A stretch of DNA of 64,000 nt, from contig JPHH03000005.1 in the NCBI GenBank assembly GCA_000750105.3, forward strand, positions 248,001 to 312,000, written 5' to 3'. Below are positions 31,914 to 41,715 of the stretch, piece after piece. The DNA comes from Tolypocladium sp. Sup5 PDA-1 (lineage: Eukaryota; Ascomycota; Sordariomycetes; Hypocreales; Ophiocordycipitaceae). The position numbers were made by a program, and so were the translations under genes. Within the stretch, counting starts at the first letter, position 1. Every line of letters begins with the position of its first letter. Under the pieces are notes generated by a model. The model ran no database searches. It saw only the letters and a list, made by a program, of their open reading frames with translations, and was not told the origin of the DNA.

Positions 31914-34740
31914 ATGGCCATGAACCCCAACGTGGGCGCGGCCAACATGAACCCCATGGGCGGGCCAGTCGGCGGTGCGCCAATGCCCATGATGAACAAC
32001 GTCGCCGCCAACCCCCAGGCCGCCGCCGCTGCCGCCGCCGCGAGACAGCAGCAGATCAACGACAACCAGCGCGGCGTCCTCAACACGTACATTTACGAGT
32101 ACTTTATCCGCTACGGCATGTACGACTGTGCCCGGTCGCTGCTGTCGAGCGACCAGCAGGTCAACGTCGCCAAGGACGGCGCCAACCGCCGTCGCGACGA
32201 GGGCGGCAACGCCATCAACGGCGCCGACGACCTCATGGACACCGACTCCAAGGACGACCTCGACGGCAAGCTGCCCGACGACCTGCCGCCCCCGAAGCTG
32301 CCCATGCCCGCCTCCGACACGTCCTTCCTCTACGAGTGGTTCTGTCTCTTCTGGGACATCTACAACGCCCAACGCGCCAAGGGTGGCAACGGCACCGTCA
32401 ACCAATACGTCTCTCATACCCAGGTAAGACGCCCCGTCTTGTGCTTTGTCTCTCCTTCATCCGTCTTCACATTGTGTGTGCCGTGGCGTTTCCCCAGACT
32501 GACCTTGTCCCCTCCCCCCCCCTACTACAGCAGCAGTCTCGGCTGAAGCAGAATCAGCAGCAGGAAATGCTCCGCCAGATGCGCCCCGGCGGCATGGACC
32601 TGGCCGCGCAACAACAGCAGTATCAGGCCCAGATGATGCGGAACATGCAAAACGGTAATGTCCCCATGGGCATGAAGCAAGGCAATCTGGCCCGTGCCGC
32701 CATGGCGAACAACCAAAAGTAAGTTTCAAGCCCGGAGCCGCCCGTCGACTGCATGTGGCTAACGCGGAGTTCCCCCGCAGCCCCGGGATGATGCTGCAAC
32801 AGGCCAAGCAGAACCAGATGCAGCGCGACCCATCTGGCATGGATGCGAATCGCGACCGCCCCTCGTCCCCCGCGTCTGGCGAGAATGCGCCGTCACCGTC
32901 GAAGCGACAGCGCATCGAAGGCGCGCCGTTCAACCCCAACCAGCCAGGCGCCATGATGGCCAACGGACGACCGGGCCAGGGCATGCCTGGCCAGCAGCTC
33001 GCTGGCAACCCCAATGCCGCGGCCGCTCACCAGATGCTCGCCGCCAACGGCATCAACCCCAACTCCCTCAACCCTCAGCAGTTCCAGAACTTTGTCAACG
33101 CCCCCCCCGCTGCGCAGCAGAAATCGATTGCCACGTACTCTCAGAACCTTCAGCAGCACCACGGTACCCAGATGGGTAGCAAGCAGATGCCCAACCCCGG
33201 CGGGCCCCAGGGCCAGGGTTCCCCGATGATGCCGCAGGGACCGGACGGATCTGCCCTCAATGCCTTTTACAATCCCGGCGACATCGCGGGTCCTGGCGGC
33301 ATTCGACCAGGCCCTGGCGGCGCCCAGGCGGCTCCCGGTAGCAACCACGCCCTCCAGGACTACCAGATGCAGTTGATGCTCTTGGAACAGCAGAACAAGA
33401 AGAGGCTGATGATGGCTCGTCAAGAACAGGACAACATGCCCGGCATGCCTAGAGAAGGCGGCCCTGGAGGGCCTGGAGGACCGCAGGGTCAGGGACCCAA
33501 CGGACAGCCGTTCCCCGAAGCGTCTCCGCAGGCGATGCGGTCAGGCGCGTCTCCCAACCCCTCGGAGCAGATGAAGCGAGGCACGCCTCAGATGAACAAC
33601 TCTGGCATCCCCTCGCCCGTCCCCGAAGGCGGACAGTCCCGCGGCTCGCCTAACCCGGCCATGAACTTCATGGGCAACCATGTCGACCCCAACATGGCAC
33701 CACACTTCTTCAAGGGAATGGAGAACAACATGGCTGCCGCGCAGGCGCAGATGAATGGCATGCGGCCGCCCAGCTCGCACCCTGGACAGCCCTTCAACGG
33801 CCAGATGAACCAGCAGCAGATGATGGCTGCTCGCCAACAGCAGCAGCAGCAGCAACAGCAACAACAGCAACAGCAGGGTCAGCAGCCGCAGCAAGGACAG
33901 CAACAGGGACAAGGCGCTCCGCAGCAGTGGCAACAAGGACCGAATGGCCAGATGGTGCCGCAGGGCATGCAGCAGCAGAACCAGCAGGTCCAGGGAACCC
34001 CCCAGCAGCGATCCATGCCGCCACCCTCGGCTCCAGCCGCGGGCGTCAACAACGCGAATAGCCGCACGACTGCGTCCCCCCAGCAGGCTGCCGCTGCCCC
34101 CCCAACACCCAACCAGTCCAACAAGGCTGCGCCCAAGAAGAAGGAATCCAAGGCCGCCAAGGACAAGGTAAGCGCTCATTCTCCAAGCCGCCCATGTCGC
34201 AAAGCTAACACCCGTGATCAGCGTGCTGCTGCTCAGAAGAAGGCGAACCAGAACGCCAACAACGCCGGGGCCACACCAGCTGGCGATGCGAGTGGCGAGC
34301 CGGAAGCGCCCGCGCCAGCTACCCCCATCACCCCGGTCAACCCAGGCTTCAACAAGAACGGGCAGAACGGCGCCGGGGCCAATGCCCAGGCTACGACTGC
34401 TGGCTCGGCCCCCAATGCCGCAGCGGCTGCGCCTGTTCCTCAAGCGCCGCCACCCATGCCACAGCAAGGCCAAGGGGACCCCAACCAAAACGGTACTATG
34501 AGCATGGACAACTTTGGAAGCATGGTACGTTGGCCCCCAACGGCCCCAAGCGCAGCCTCCCCCACTAACACGAGCACGCAGGTCGATTTCGGCACCATGG
34601 AGCTAGCCAACCCGCTGCAGTCTGGCGACGTACTGAACGATTTCGACTTCGACTCGTTCCTGCACGAGGACGCCAACGAGCCGTTCGACTTCAACAATCC
34701 ATTCCCCGGCATGGAAGGCGGCGAAATTGGGGCGGAGTGA
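31914..34740 (+). CDS. som1: Som1/SomA-type LisH transcriptional regulator (848 aa)
   Basis: Five exons: 31914-32423, 32531-32718, 32781-34167, 34222-34524 and 34582-34740; introns of 107, 62, 54 and 57 bp agree in phase. The N-terminus is Met/Asn/Ala-rich, then comes a LisH motif (QRGVLNTYIYEYFIRYGMYD, residues about 50-70) and the block SFLYEWFCLFWDIYNAQR that follows LisH in Flo8/Som1 proteins. The rest is Gln/Pro/Gly/Met-rich with a run of 14 Gln, and ends in an acidic LNDFDFDSFLHEDANEPFDF tail that looks like an activation domain. Som1/SomA act with an Ldb1/PtaB-type partner downstream of cAMP-PKA to control adhesion, development and virulence in other fungi. Confidence 0.88.
33835..33876 (+). 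repeat. CAG/CAA repeat coding 14 Gln in som1
   Basis: Fourteen consecutive CAG or CAA codons in exon 3. The mix of CAG and CAA reduces slippage, but length variation between strains is possible. Confidence 0.9.
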
Positions 34741-35591
34741 CAGTGACAGTGATGGTGACACGCACAGGGTCGGCTTTATTTTCTGTCACGGTGGGACAAC
34801 TCTAATCTGGCATCATTCCACACGGCGTTCAGTGGGGCTATATCATGGTTTATGCGGCGATCAGGGCTCGCGGGAGAGTTGACCTCCCTGTTTGGTGGTT
34901 TCAGAAGGGAAAAGAGCCGTTGCCAAATGTCGTTTTTGTCTTCTCCCTTGGTTTTTGCAGCTTATCCGGTTTACGAGTGCAGGCGGCGGGCGGAAATACG
35001 GTGTAGGCCGCCGGTAAGAGCGAACTTGTATTCCCGCAAGGTAACGTTTGGTTGGTCTACTACATGTCGACAGCGGTCCGAATATCACATACCACTTTGT
35101 ATTCCCGATCCGAGCTAGATGTATGTTATGTTTCCTTTGTCTGACGAGGGGCCGATGGGCGTGGTAGTTCTTAGCTTGTATTGAGCTGAGCATTACGTTG
35201 CCTGTCTTGACTCTGTACGTGCGTATTGAACGGGAATGACTGGAACGCAAGGGATGGGACGACACTGGCGTTCACTTGTTTCTCAGCAACTACGGCATTT
35301 CTCATTTGCCATCTAACATGGCTGGAAGTATATCTGTCCATCTATTTCTCCTGTGCCTGCTGGTCCGCCGACTCGCACCGACATTCGTCCTTGGTGCGAA
35401 CTGTCGCAGCAAGTACGGAGTTGAGGGCGTGTCATTGTACGGACTATTGTTTGGGAATCCACACCCCCTGATGTGCCCAACTGCCTCATGCCTCTTGTTT
35501 CCCATAGATTAATGTGTTCATAACTGCTCTGGTAATAGCCTTCATCCGCCCAATGAATAAGCAACAGCGCAATGAAGCACTATTTGAACCC
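34741..35591. other. Convergent intergenic region, no gene recognised
   Basis: Lies between the 3' ends of som1 and the GH5 gene. Only short frames are present. It should hold both 3' UTRs and terminators. Confidence 0.55.
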
Positions 35592-37103
35592 CTACTTGTA
35601 ATGCTGTGCCTTGGTGTCATGTTTTAAAATTTCGTTCAAAGGCTCCCGCCGAAGGCATTTTCCCAGCGCAAAGCTCGCAGCCAGCTCTTCAAGCTCGGTC
35701 TCTGTCTTATCTCGGAAAGCCTCTGCGAGTTCCCAACCGAGGTACTCGCTCATCAGGCACTCCCGCACCACGCGCTCGACCTGTCGGTCAAACGTCCATA
35801 TCTTGGGGTACTTTTTCCGAAGCAGATGATCGGGGATCATTTCCTTGAGCTTGGAAATAAAGGGGCCATAGACTTCGCTGTTGATCTTGGTCTTGTCGGC
35901 GCATGCCCAAAAATCGAGGCCCAGACGTTGCTTCTTCTCAATGAACGGCCGCATGAGGCGCATGTATGGGCTCTCGGGGTCAAGATACACCATGCCCTGG
36001 TAGCCTACGTCCTTGTAGAGCCAGATGCTCCATGACACGCCCCCAGACTCCCGGTATATGGCAAGCTGCTCCTGCAAAAGGGCGAAGCGCTTCGCGTTTG
36101 TGGCCTCGGCATGCGGGTCTGTCATTGCGTCTTGGTACACGGGCCCAAACTCGCCGTTCCAAATGGGCACGCCGGCCTCGCGCATGAAGCTGGCTTTGCG
36201 GTCGAAGCCTGCGCGGAGTTTGGCTTTTTGATCGTCGGTGCTGTCGTACTGCTCAGGCAGAGGGAATCCCATCATGCTGTAGTCGTGGCAGCTGTAGACT
36301 GTATTTGGCAGGGGCTTGCCTGCTGCAAAGGCAGAAAAGTCCATTGCGTAGGTGTTGCCGTCGAGGAACAGCATGTGGTCAGGGTCAACGGCCCGGATTG
36401 CCTTCTCCACCCTGTCGTACCAAGCAATGAGTCGCGTGTGCTCGGGGTCTGCGGGCTCGTTCAGGGGATTGTACCCGGCAATCACCGGGTTGCCCGCGTA
36501 GTGTTCCGCAACGGCCTCCCACAGCTGGACGGCGCGGTCCTGGAAGTCACGAAAGTCCCAGAACAGCGCCCTGCTCAGGCCCGAATCGCTGTGCCAATCC
36601 TGGTTCTGGCCCCCAGGGACGGCGTGAAGGTCCAGCACGACGTAGATGTTGTACTTGGCGCAGATGCTCACAATCCGGTCCAGGAGCTCGAACCCCGAGT
36701 CCTTGATGATGCTCGGGCGGTCGTCGTCCATGAAGTGTCTGTAGTTGAAGGGCACGCGTAGGCAGTTGAGGCCCAGCGATCCGAAGAGCTCGGCGTCTGC
36801 CTCGGTGAAGAAGTAGTGGAGGACCCGGGAGAAGTAGAAGTCGGCCTTGTCCTTGCCGAGAACTTCTGTCAGCGCGGCGCGGTGCTCGTGCTCGTGGCCG
36901 GAGTAGCCCGTGATGAAGTTCTCCATGTTGAGCATCCCGCCCAGCCCTGCCCCTTTGAGGATAACCTGCTCGCCTGCTTCATTGACGATGTGTGTCCCGC
37001 TAACCCGCAGCATGGTACATGGCGGGTTTATGCTGCCGGTGTGAAGCCGGGGGGCGGGCGGTTTGGTCGAGTTGGACACGGTTTGGGTGGTGGTGGCTGA
37101 CAT
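35592..37103 (-). CDS. Glycoside hydrolase family 5 enzyme, exo-beta-glucanase-like, intracellular (503 aa)
   Basis: Single exon. The first ATG is at 37103; the open frame extends upstream but from there the protein shows the family start. The (beta/alpha)8 domain has LRVPFNYRHF, VVLDLHAVPGGQN, the acid/base Glu216 in YNPLNEP and the nucleophile Glu318 in WNGEFGPVY. This is the GH5 clan A layout closest to fungal exo-1,3-beta-glucanases and related glucosidases. There is no signal peptide, so it is probably cytosolic and may cleave imported glucosides or glucosylated lipids (inference). A 110-residue helical extension follows the barrel. Its neighbours upstream are a Zn2Cys6 regulator and a sugar transporter. 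Confidence 0.85.
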   Translation of the reverse strand: MSATTTQTVSNSTKPPAPRLHTGSINPPCTMLRVSGTHIVNEAGEQVILKGAGLGGMLNMENFITGYSGHEHEHRAALTEVLGKDKADFYFSRVLHYFFTEADAELFGSLGLNCLRVPFNYRHFMDDDRPSIIKDSGFELLDRIVSICAKYNIYVVLDLHAVPGGQNQDWHSDSGLSRALFWDFRDFQDRAVQLWEAVAEHYAGNPVIAGYNPLNEPADPEHTRLIAWYDRVEKAIRAVDPDHMLFLDGNTYAMDFSAFAAGKPLPNTVYSCHDYSMMGFPLPEQYDSTDDQKAKLRAGFDRKASFMREAGVPIWNGEFGPVYQDAMTDPHAEATNAKRFALLQEQLAIYRESGGVSWSIWLYKDVGYQGMVYLDPESPYMRLMRPFIEKKQRLGLDFWACADKTKINSEVYGPFISKLKEMIPDHLLRKKYPKIWTFDRQVERVVRECLMSEYLGWELAEAFRDKTETELEELAASFALGKCLRREPLNEILKHDTKAQHYK

Positions 37104-37444
37104 GGTGGGCGATGGTGTTTTCTCGTCGACGAGACGAGGCCCGTCCCTGGCCACGGGGATATCCTTTATACCTAAAATCACGTTGTCGTATGGCCCATTG
37201 AAGTGGTACCATGTTAATAACCTGTCGGCTCTATGTTGGTGGTTCTTTATCCGGTGCAGGTACATGTAAGTAGAAACGCGACACTCCGCGAACATGTGGG
37301 GGCGACGGCGGTCCTTACCCCTGAGAGTCCGAGACTCCTAGCAAGTGTGGGGTGCAAGAGAAGCATTACAACTTGACAGCTGAACTTGTCACAAATGAGG
37401 CGATTGCTAGCTTCGAATAGTGGGCGTTGAGAGGAAACTACATA

Positions 37445-39343
37445 TTACGGGATTATGGCTCGAGCACGCTCCAGCACGTACCGAACCTTGGCAAGTTGCG
37501 GCGTCTCGTTCTCCCAAAACGACAACATGTCGATAACTTCGTCTACCCCTGATCGCCACCCCTGCGGCAAGGTCAACGTATTTGTACCGCGTCCACTGTT
37601 CTGAGAGGTTCTTGAGAGGTTGAGCAGGGCGGAAGCGACAAGAACAAGGGCGCTTCTCGAACAAGACTGCATCATCAGGAGCGTTCCGTGGTGTCGATGG
37701 CTGTAGCCTGGACGGTTCACGGCCAATCTCACAGCATGGTATTCCAGTGCCCTATTTGCCAATCTCATTATGCCTGAAGAGCTCGAGACCTTGTCCAAAA
37801 CGGCGTTTGGGTGCGCTTGGTTGAGATGAGCAGATATGAAGGGCCAGTAAAGCATCTCGAACAGGTTGATGGCGTGCCCACGGAGTACAAACCTACACAC
37901 GTCATCTTCGTCGGCAGGGGCATCGAAAGACAGGCAGGAAGGGAGTGAGGCGATCCATTCTTGAGCCTGTTCTTCGTATTCCGGTGCCGCGGCCGCCATG
38001 GTCTCCAAGGTGTCCTGGTGTGTCGCGTGCTGCTCACAGATGCTCACCACTTCTGCGTGGAGGCGAGAGGCTAGTCTGCGGAGAGAAATCTCGGCGAGGT
38101 AGAAATACCACGAGATTTGCTGTCTTCTCGTGCCAGAACCGGTTGAAGCCTCTACTCCGTCTCCGTCAGGGGTCGGGGGCGTAGGCATGAAGGGCGGGTA
38201 GAACGCGAGGTCTCTGTCCGTGAGGGAGAAGTCTGGCAGGCAGAGACCACCCCGCATCTCACGCTCGGACTTCCACGACGACCAGTATACTGCCTGTTGC
38301 AGCGTCTCCAATGAGTAGCTGCCCAGCTGGTGGGCCGACTCAATATTGCCGCAAGGGCGTAGCGGAGTTCCGGGGCTGAGAAAGCTGAGCTGTTGGCAAC
38401 AGGCTAGCGCTTGGACAAAGTATCGCCATGCCTTGACGGGCTGGAACGTACACATCATGTAGACCCCGGACAGGAACAGGCATTGGGGGGCGATGATGTC
38501 GTCAGAGGCCATCAAAACACCTATTAGCCGCTGGGCCGCCTGGAAGAAGGACTGGGCACTCGCGTACGCGGCGGTCCCCGGCATGGTGTCGAGACTTGGT
38601 TGGAAGGGCCTGGCCAGGGAGCCCAAGGCGCAGATCAGGAGAGACAGGCATGACTCGGGCGACCAGTCAATGCCGTTCAAGACGGTTGACTGAACCGTTT
38701 GCCGCGTTGCCTGTTCATTCAGGATGGGGTTCTTCACATGCACGTAGTTGAAGAAGTTGTCGAGTAAACGGTTGACGCGGGGAGCATCCATATCCAGGTC
38801 CCCGAGTGCGGAAACAGGCGATGGACGGGCACTCCCCTGGCCGATCGAGGTCTCGAACGCGGAGGCACTGCCCACATCAATACCAGCTTGGATGTCTTGG
38901 AAGACGGCCCACGTCATGACGTGGTCTGGGCCAGGGGGGCTGATCTCGCCAATGGTGCGGTGCAGTCCTTGTCCGGGTGAGGTTTGTACGGCTTTTTGTG
39001 TTTTGCCTGAGTAGGGGTCGATGGCCATCGACTTCATCGTCTTCTCCAGGTCATCGAGGCGCTCCAGAATCTTGAGGCTTGCCGGGTCGAACGAGGAAAG
39101 GTCCGCGGCGGACTGGATGCAGGTCGCGCCAACCTTGAGGCAGAACGAGCAAGACGGCTTGAGATTGTCGCATTTTGTGCGGCGAGCACGGCACACCTGG
39201 CATGCCTTGACGGCGCGTTTCCGTTGGTAAGAGGCTGTTCCCCGTGGTGCCGGCCGGGAGCCGACGGTGGGTTGTGTTGTAGCCGGATCGTCGCCTTCAG
39301 GGTCCGGGAGTCCTTTGCTGTCTGGCATGGGGAGGTCTGCCAT
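37445..39343 (-). CDS. Zn2Cys6 transcription factor (632 aa)
   Basis: Single exon. The start is the ATG at 39343 in a strong context (gccatgg); the frame upstream begins only with a TTG. The binuclear cluster has Cys48, 51, 58, 65, 68 and 75 (CQVCRARRTKC, then CSFC), with the basic stretch KRAVKAC before it. A coiled-coil-like segment LERLDDLEKTMKSM follows. The middle-homology region typical of fungal regulators covers residues about 190-500 (YVHVKNPILNE, LSLLICALGSLARP, YFYLAEISLRRL). It is divergent from the sugar transporter and lies beside the GH5 gene, so control of these two is plausible but not shown. Confidence 0.88.
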   Translation of the reverse strand: MADLPMPDSKGLPDPEGDDPATTQPTVGSRPAPRGTASYQRKRAVKACQVCRARRTKCDNLKPSCSFCLKVGATCIQSAADLSSFDPASLKILERLDDLEKTMKSMAIDPYSGKTQKAVQTSPGQGLHRTIGEISPPGPDHVMTWAVFQDIQAGIDVGSASAFETSIGQGSARPSPVSALGDLDMDAPRVNRLLDNFFNYVHVKNPILNEQATRQTVQSTVLNGIDWSPESCLSLLICALGSLARPFQPSLDTMPGTAAYASAQSFFQAAQRLIGVLMASDDIIAPQCLFLSGVYMMCTFQPVKAWRYFVQALACCQQLSFLSPGTPLRPCGNIESAHQLGSYSLETLQQAVYWSSWKSEREMRGGLCLPDFSLTDRDLAFYPPFMPTPPTPDGDGVEASTGSGTRRQQISWYFYLAEISLRRLASRLHAEVVSICEQHATHQDTLETMAAAAPEYEEQAQEWIASLPSCLSFDAPADEDDVCRFVLRGHAINLFEMLYWPFISAHLNQAHPNAVLDKVSSSSGIMRLANRALEYHAVRLAVNRPGYSHRHHGTLLMMQSCSRSALVLVASALLNLSRTSQNSGRGTNTLTLPQGWRSGVDEVIDMLSFWENETPQLAKVRYVLERARAIIP

Positions 39344-40038
39344 GGCTGAGTCGATCAACCGGTCAACAGGCGGTAAGACCGTGATGGAAGCTGGGGGAAG
39401 TGGGGAGCACAAGGTGCAGACGCGGAGTGTCGTTATATCCTCATAGACGTGGAGTCACAGGATCCGCGGGCTCGGAACAAGGAACTGGGGAAGCGGCAAA
39501 GGAAGGGGCCTCGAACTATCTCGTAACTACGGAGCACTCGTCGCATTGACTGAACCGGCCTGCGGGGAAGTGGGCTATTAGAGTGCAGCTGCGACAAGCG
39601 AATCGGAATTGCTGGCTAAAGTCCAATAAGCTCCATGAGCCGACTGACTCGCCGTCACAACTCACAAGCACGTCAGCTAGCAGTTGCATGCTCACGCCTG
39701 GCTCCACCAGCCGCGGAATGTCGCAGTTGAGTCTTTGACCGTCCAAAGTTGCCAAGCCACTTTGAGTCCAGACTCCAGACTTCGGCCATCAATTGTTTGT
39801 GCCCCAGGAATCGCTGTGTATCGACTCTTCGAATGTCGTGAGCGCCCGAGCTGTCAGTCCGCGATGATGCATATAACTTGGTCTATTCCCCAGAAACCCC
39901 ATGGGGATGTGAACCCACAGCAGCAGCTAATCCCACTGGGCCTGCCTACTCTGTCGATTTGAACACTCCCAAACGCCGATTGAGCATCTCCATCAGGCCG
40001 ATTCTTCGCCCAACTTCATTCTTCTTTGTCTACTCAAG
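39344..40038. promoter_or_regulatory. Divergent promoter between Zn2Cys6 regulator and sugar transporter
   Basis: The 695 bp contain several CGG or CCG triplets (for example a ccgcgg near 39711) that could be half-sites for zinc-cluster proteins. No symmetric site stands out enough to name an operator. Confidence 0.5.
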
Positions 40039-41715
40039 ATGAACGAAACGGCGGCGGCCAAGGCCAGCGATGCCGATAAGCTCGAGGCCACGGTATCGCA
40101 TCTTCACGACGTTGATGGCGACGGCCCGGCGACAAACGCCGCGCACATGGAGCACGAGCCGAGTCTCAGAGACATCTTCAAGAAACACAAGGCCGTCCTG
40201 TGGTGGTGCTTCTACTGGGCGATGGCCGCTGTGGGCTGGTGAGTGTTTGCGTCGCCCCTGGCGGTAGCTGGCTTCTCGCCATGTATGCTGATGAACTCAG
40301 GGGCTTCGACGCTCAAATCAATGGGGCAATGATCTCGGTTCCTTCATTTCGACGCGACTATGGGTAGGTGCCCAAGAGCGTGCTTGGCTGTGCGAGGGAG
40401 CTAACGGTGATGTCTCTCCAGATACACACTTGACGGAGAGGATATACTGCCGGCTAACTGGCAAACTGCCTTCAACATTATCGGCACGGTTGGGCAGTTC
40501 TTCGGCGGCTTCATGTGCAGCTGGGTTGCAGATCGAATCGGCCGCAAGTCTTCTCTGCTCATCGGCGTGGTCGTGTGCAGCGCCGGCTGCATCGGCGAGA
40601 TTCTGTCTTACACCCGCCCGGCGTTCCTCGGATCCAAGCTCGTCGTCGGCGTCGGCCTTGGGTTCTACCTCACGCTCGCGCCCTTAGCGTGCAGCGAGCT
40701 TGCGCCCGTGGCTCTTCGAGGCGTTGCTACCGCGAGCGTGAATCTCGGCATTGCCGTCGGCCAACTCCTATCCAATGCCGTGGTGAAGGCGTTTGGGGAG
40801 AGAACAGATCGCTGGGCCTACCGTGGACCTTTTGCGATGCAACTGCTCTTTGCCGCCTTTCTCCTTGTCCTTTTGCCCTGGTCCCCCGAGACGCCATGGT
40901 ACCTTGCCCGAAAGAACAAGAGAGAGCAGACGGTCAGGGCCATCACCAAGCTATACGGCGCGGAGAATGCAGAATCCAGACTGGCCGCGATCGAGGCGAC
41001 AATCCAACACGAGACACTGAACGGTAGCGACCAGCTCGGGTTCGTCGACTGCTTCAGGGGGACCAACTTGCTTCGCACTGGCATCTCGACCGGTGTCTTC
41101 TTATGCCAGCACCTCGTCGGCATTATCTTCGTCCTCGGCTATTCGACGTACTTTTTTCAATTGGCTGGTCTTGACGTCTCCAACTCCTTCGACCTCGGCG
41201 TCGGTGTTACTGCCTGCGGTGTTCTTGGCAACATCGTCAGCTGGTTCGTGGTAGAACGTTACGGCCGCCGTAGCGTCTTCCTTTCCGGCATGGCTATCCT
41301 CACCGTCCTGCTTCTACTCATCGGAGTGATGGACGTTGTGCCGAGCAACGCGGCAAAGTGGGTGCAGGCTGCCAGCACTGTCGTCTACGCCTTTGTCTAC
41401 TTTCTCACTGTCGGAGCCATGGCCTTTGCGATCCTTGGCGAGGCATCCAGCACAGCCCTCCGCGCAAAGACCATTTCTCTGGCGACGGCCACCCAGGCTA
41501 TCTGCGGTCTGGTGATGAACTTTGCTGTGCCTTATCTGGTCAACCCGGACGAAGGCAACCTCAAGGGTAAGGTGGGCTATGTCTTTGGAGGATTGGCGGC
41601 CTTGGGTACGATCGGGAGTTACGTCTACGTGCCGGAACTAAAGGGCAAGACGTTTGACGAGATTGACCGTCTCTTTGCAGGAAAGGTTCCACCAAGAAGG
41701 ATGGGAAGCATGTAG
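40039..41715 (+). CDS. MFS sugar transporter, alpha-glucoside/hexose permease type (518 aa)
   Basis: Three exons: 40039-40238, 40301-40363 and 40422-41715, with introns of 62 and 58 bp. Twelve hydrophobic segments are readable. Sugar porter motifs are present: DRIGRKSS after helix 2, ERYGRRS after helix 8, SPETPWYLARKNK before the central loop, and PELKGKTFDEID at the C-terminus, where the usual PETKG has Leu for Thr. The overall look (VGWGFDAQINGAMI start, then DGEDILPANWQTAFN) is that of fungal maltose/alpha-glucoside proton symporters. Plasma membrane location is expected. It pairs with the divergent regulator and the GH5 enzyme. Confidence 0.9.

Noticed and set aside
37104..37295. Longer N-terminus of the GH5 protein
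   Set aside because: The added 64 residues are not family-like; the ATG at 37103 fits the intracellular family better.
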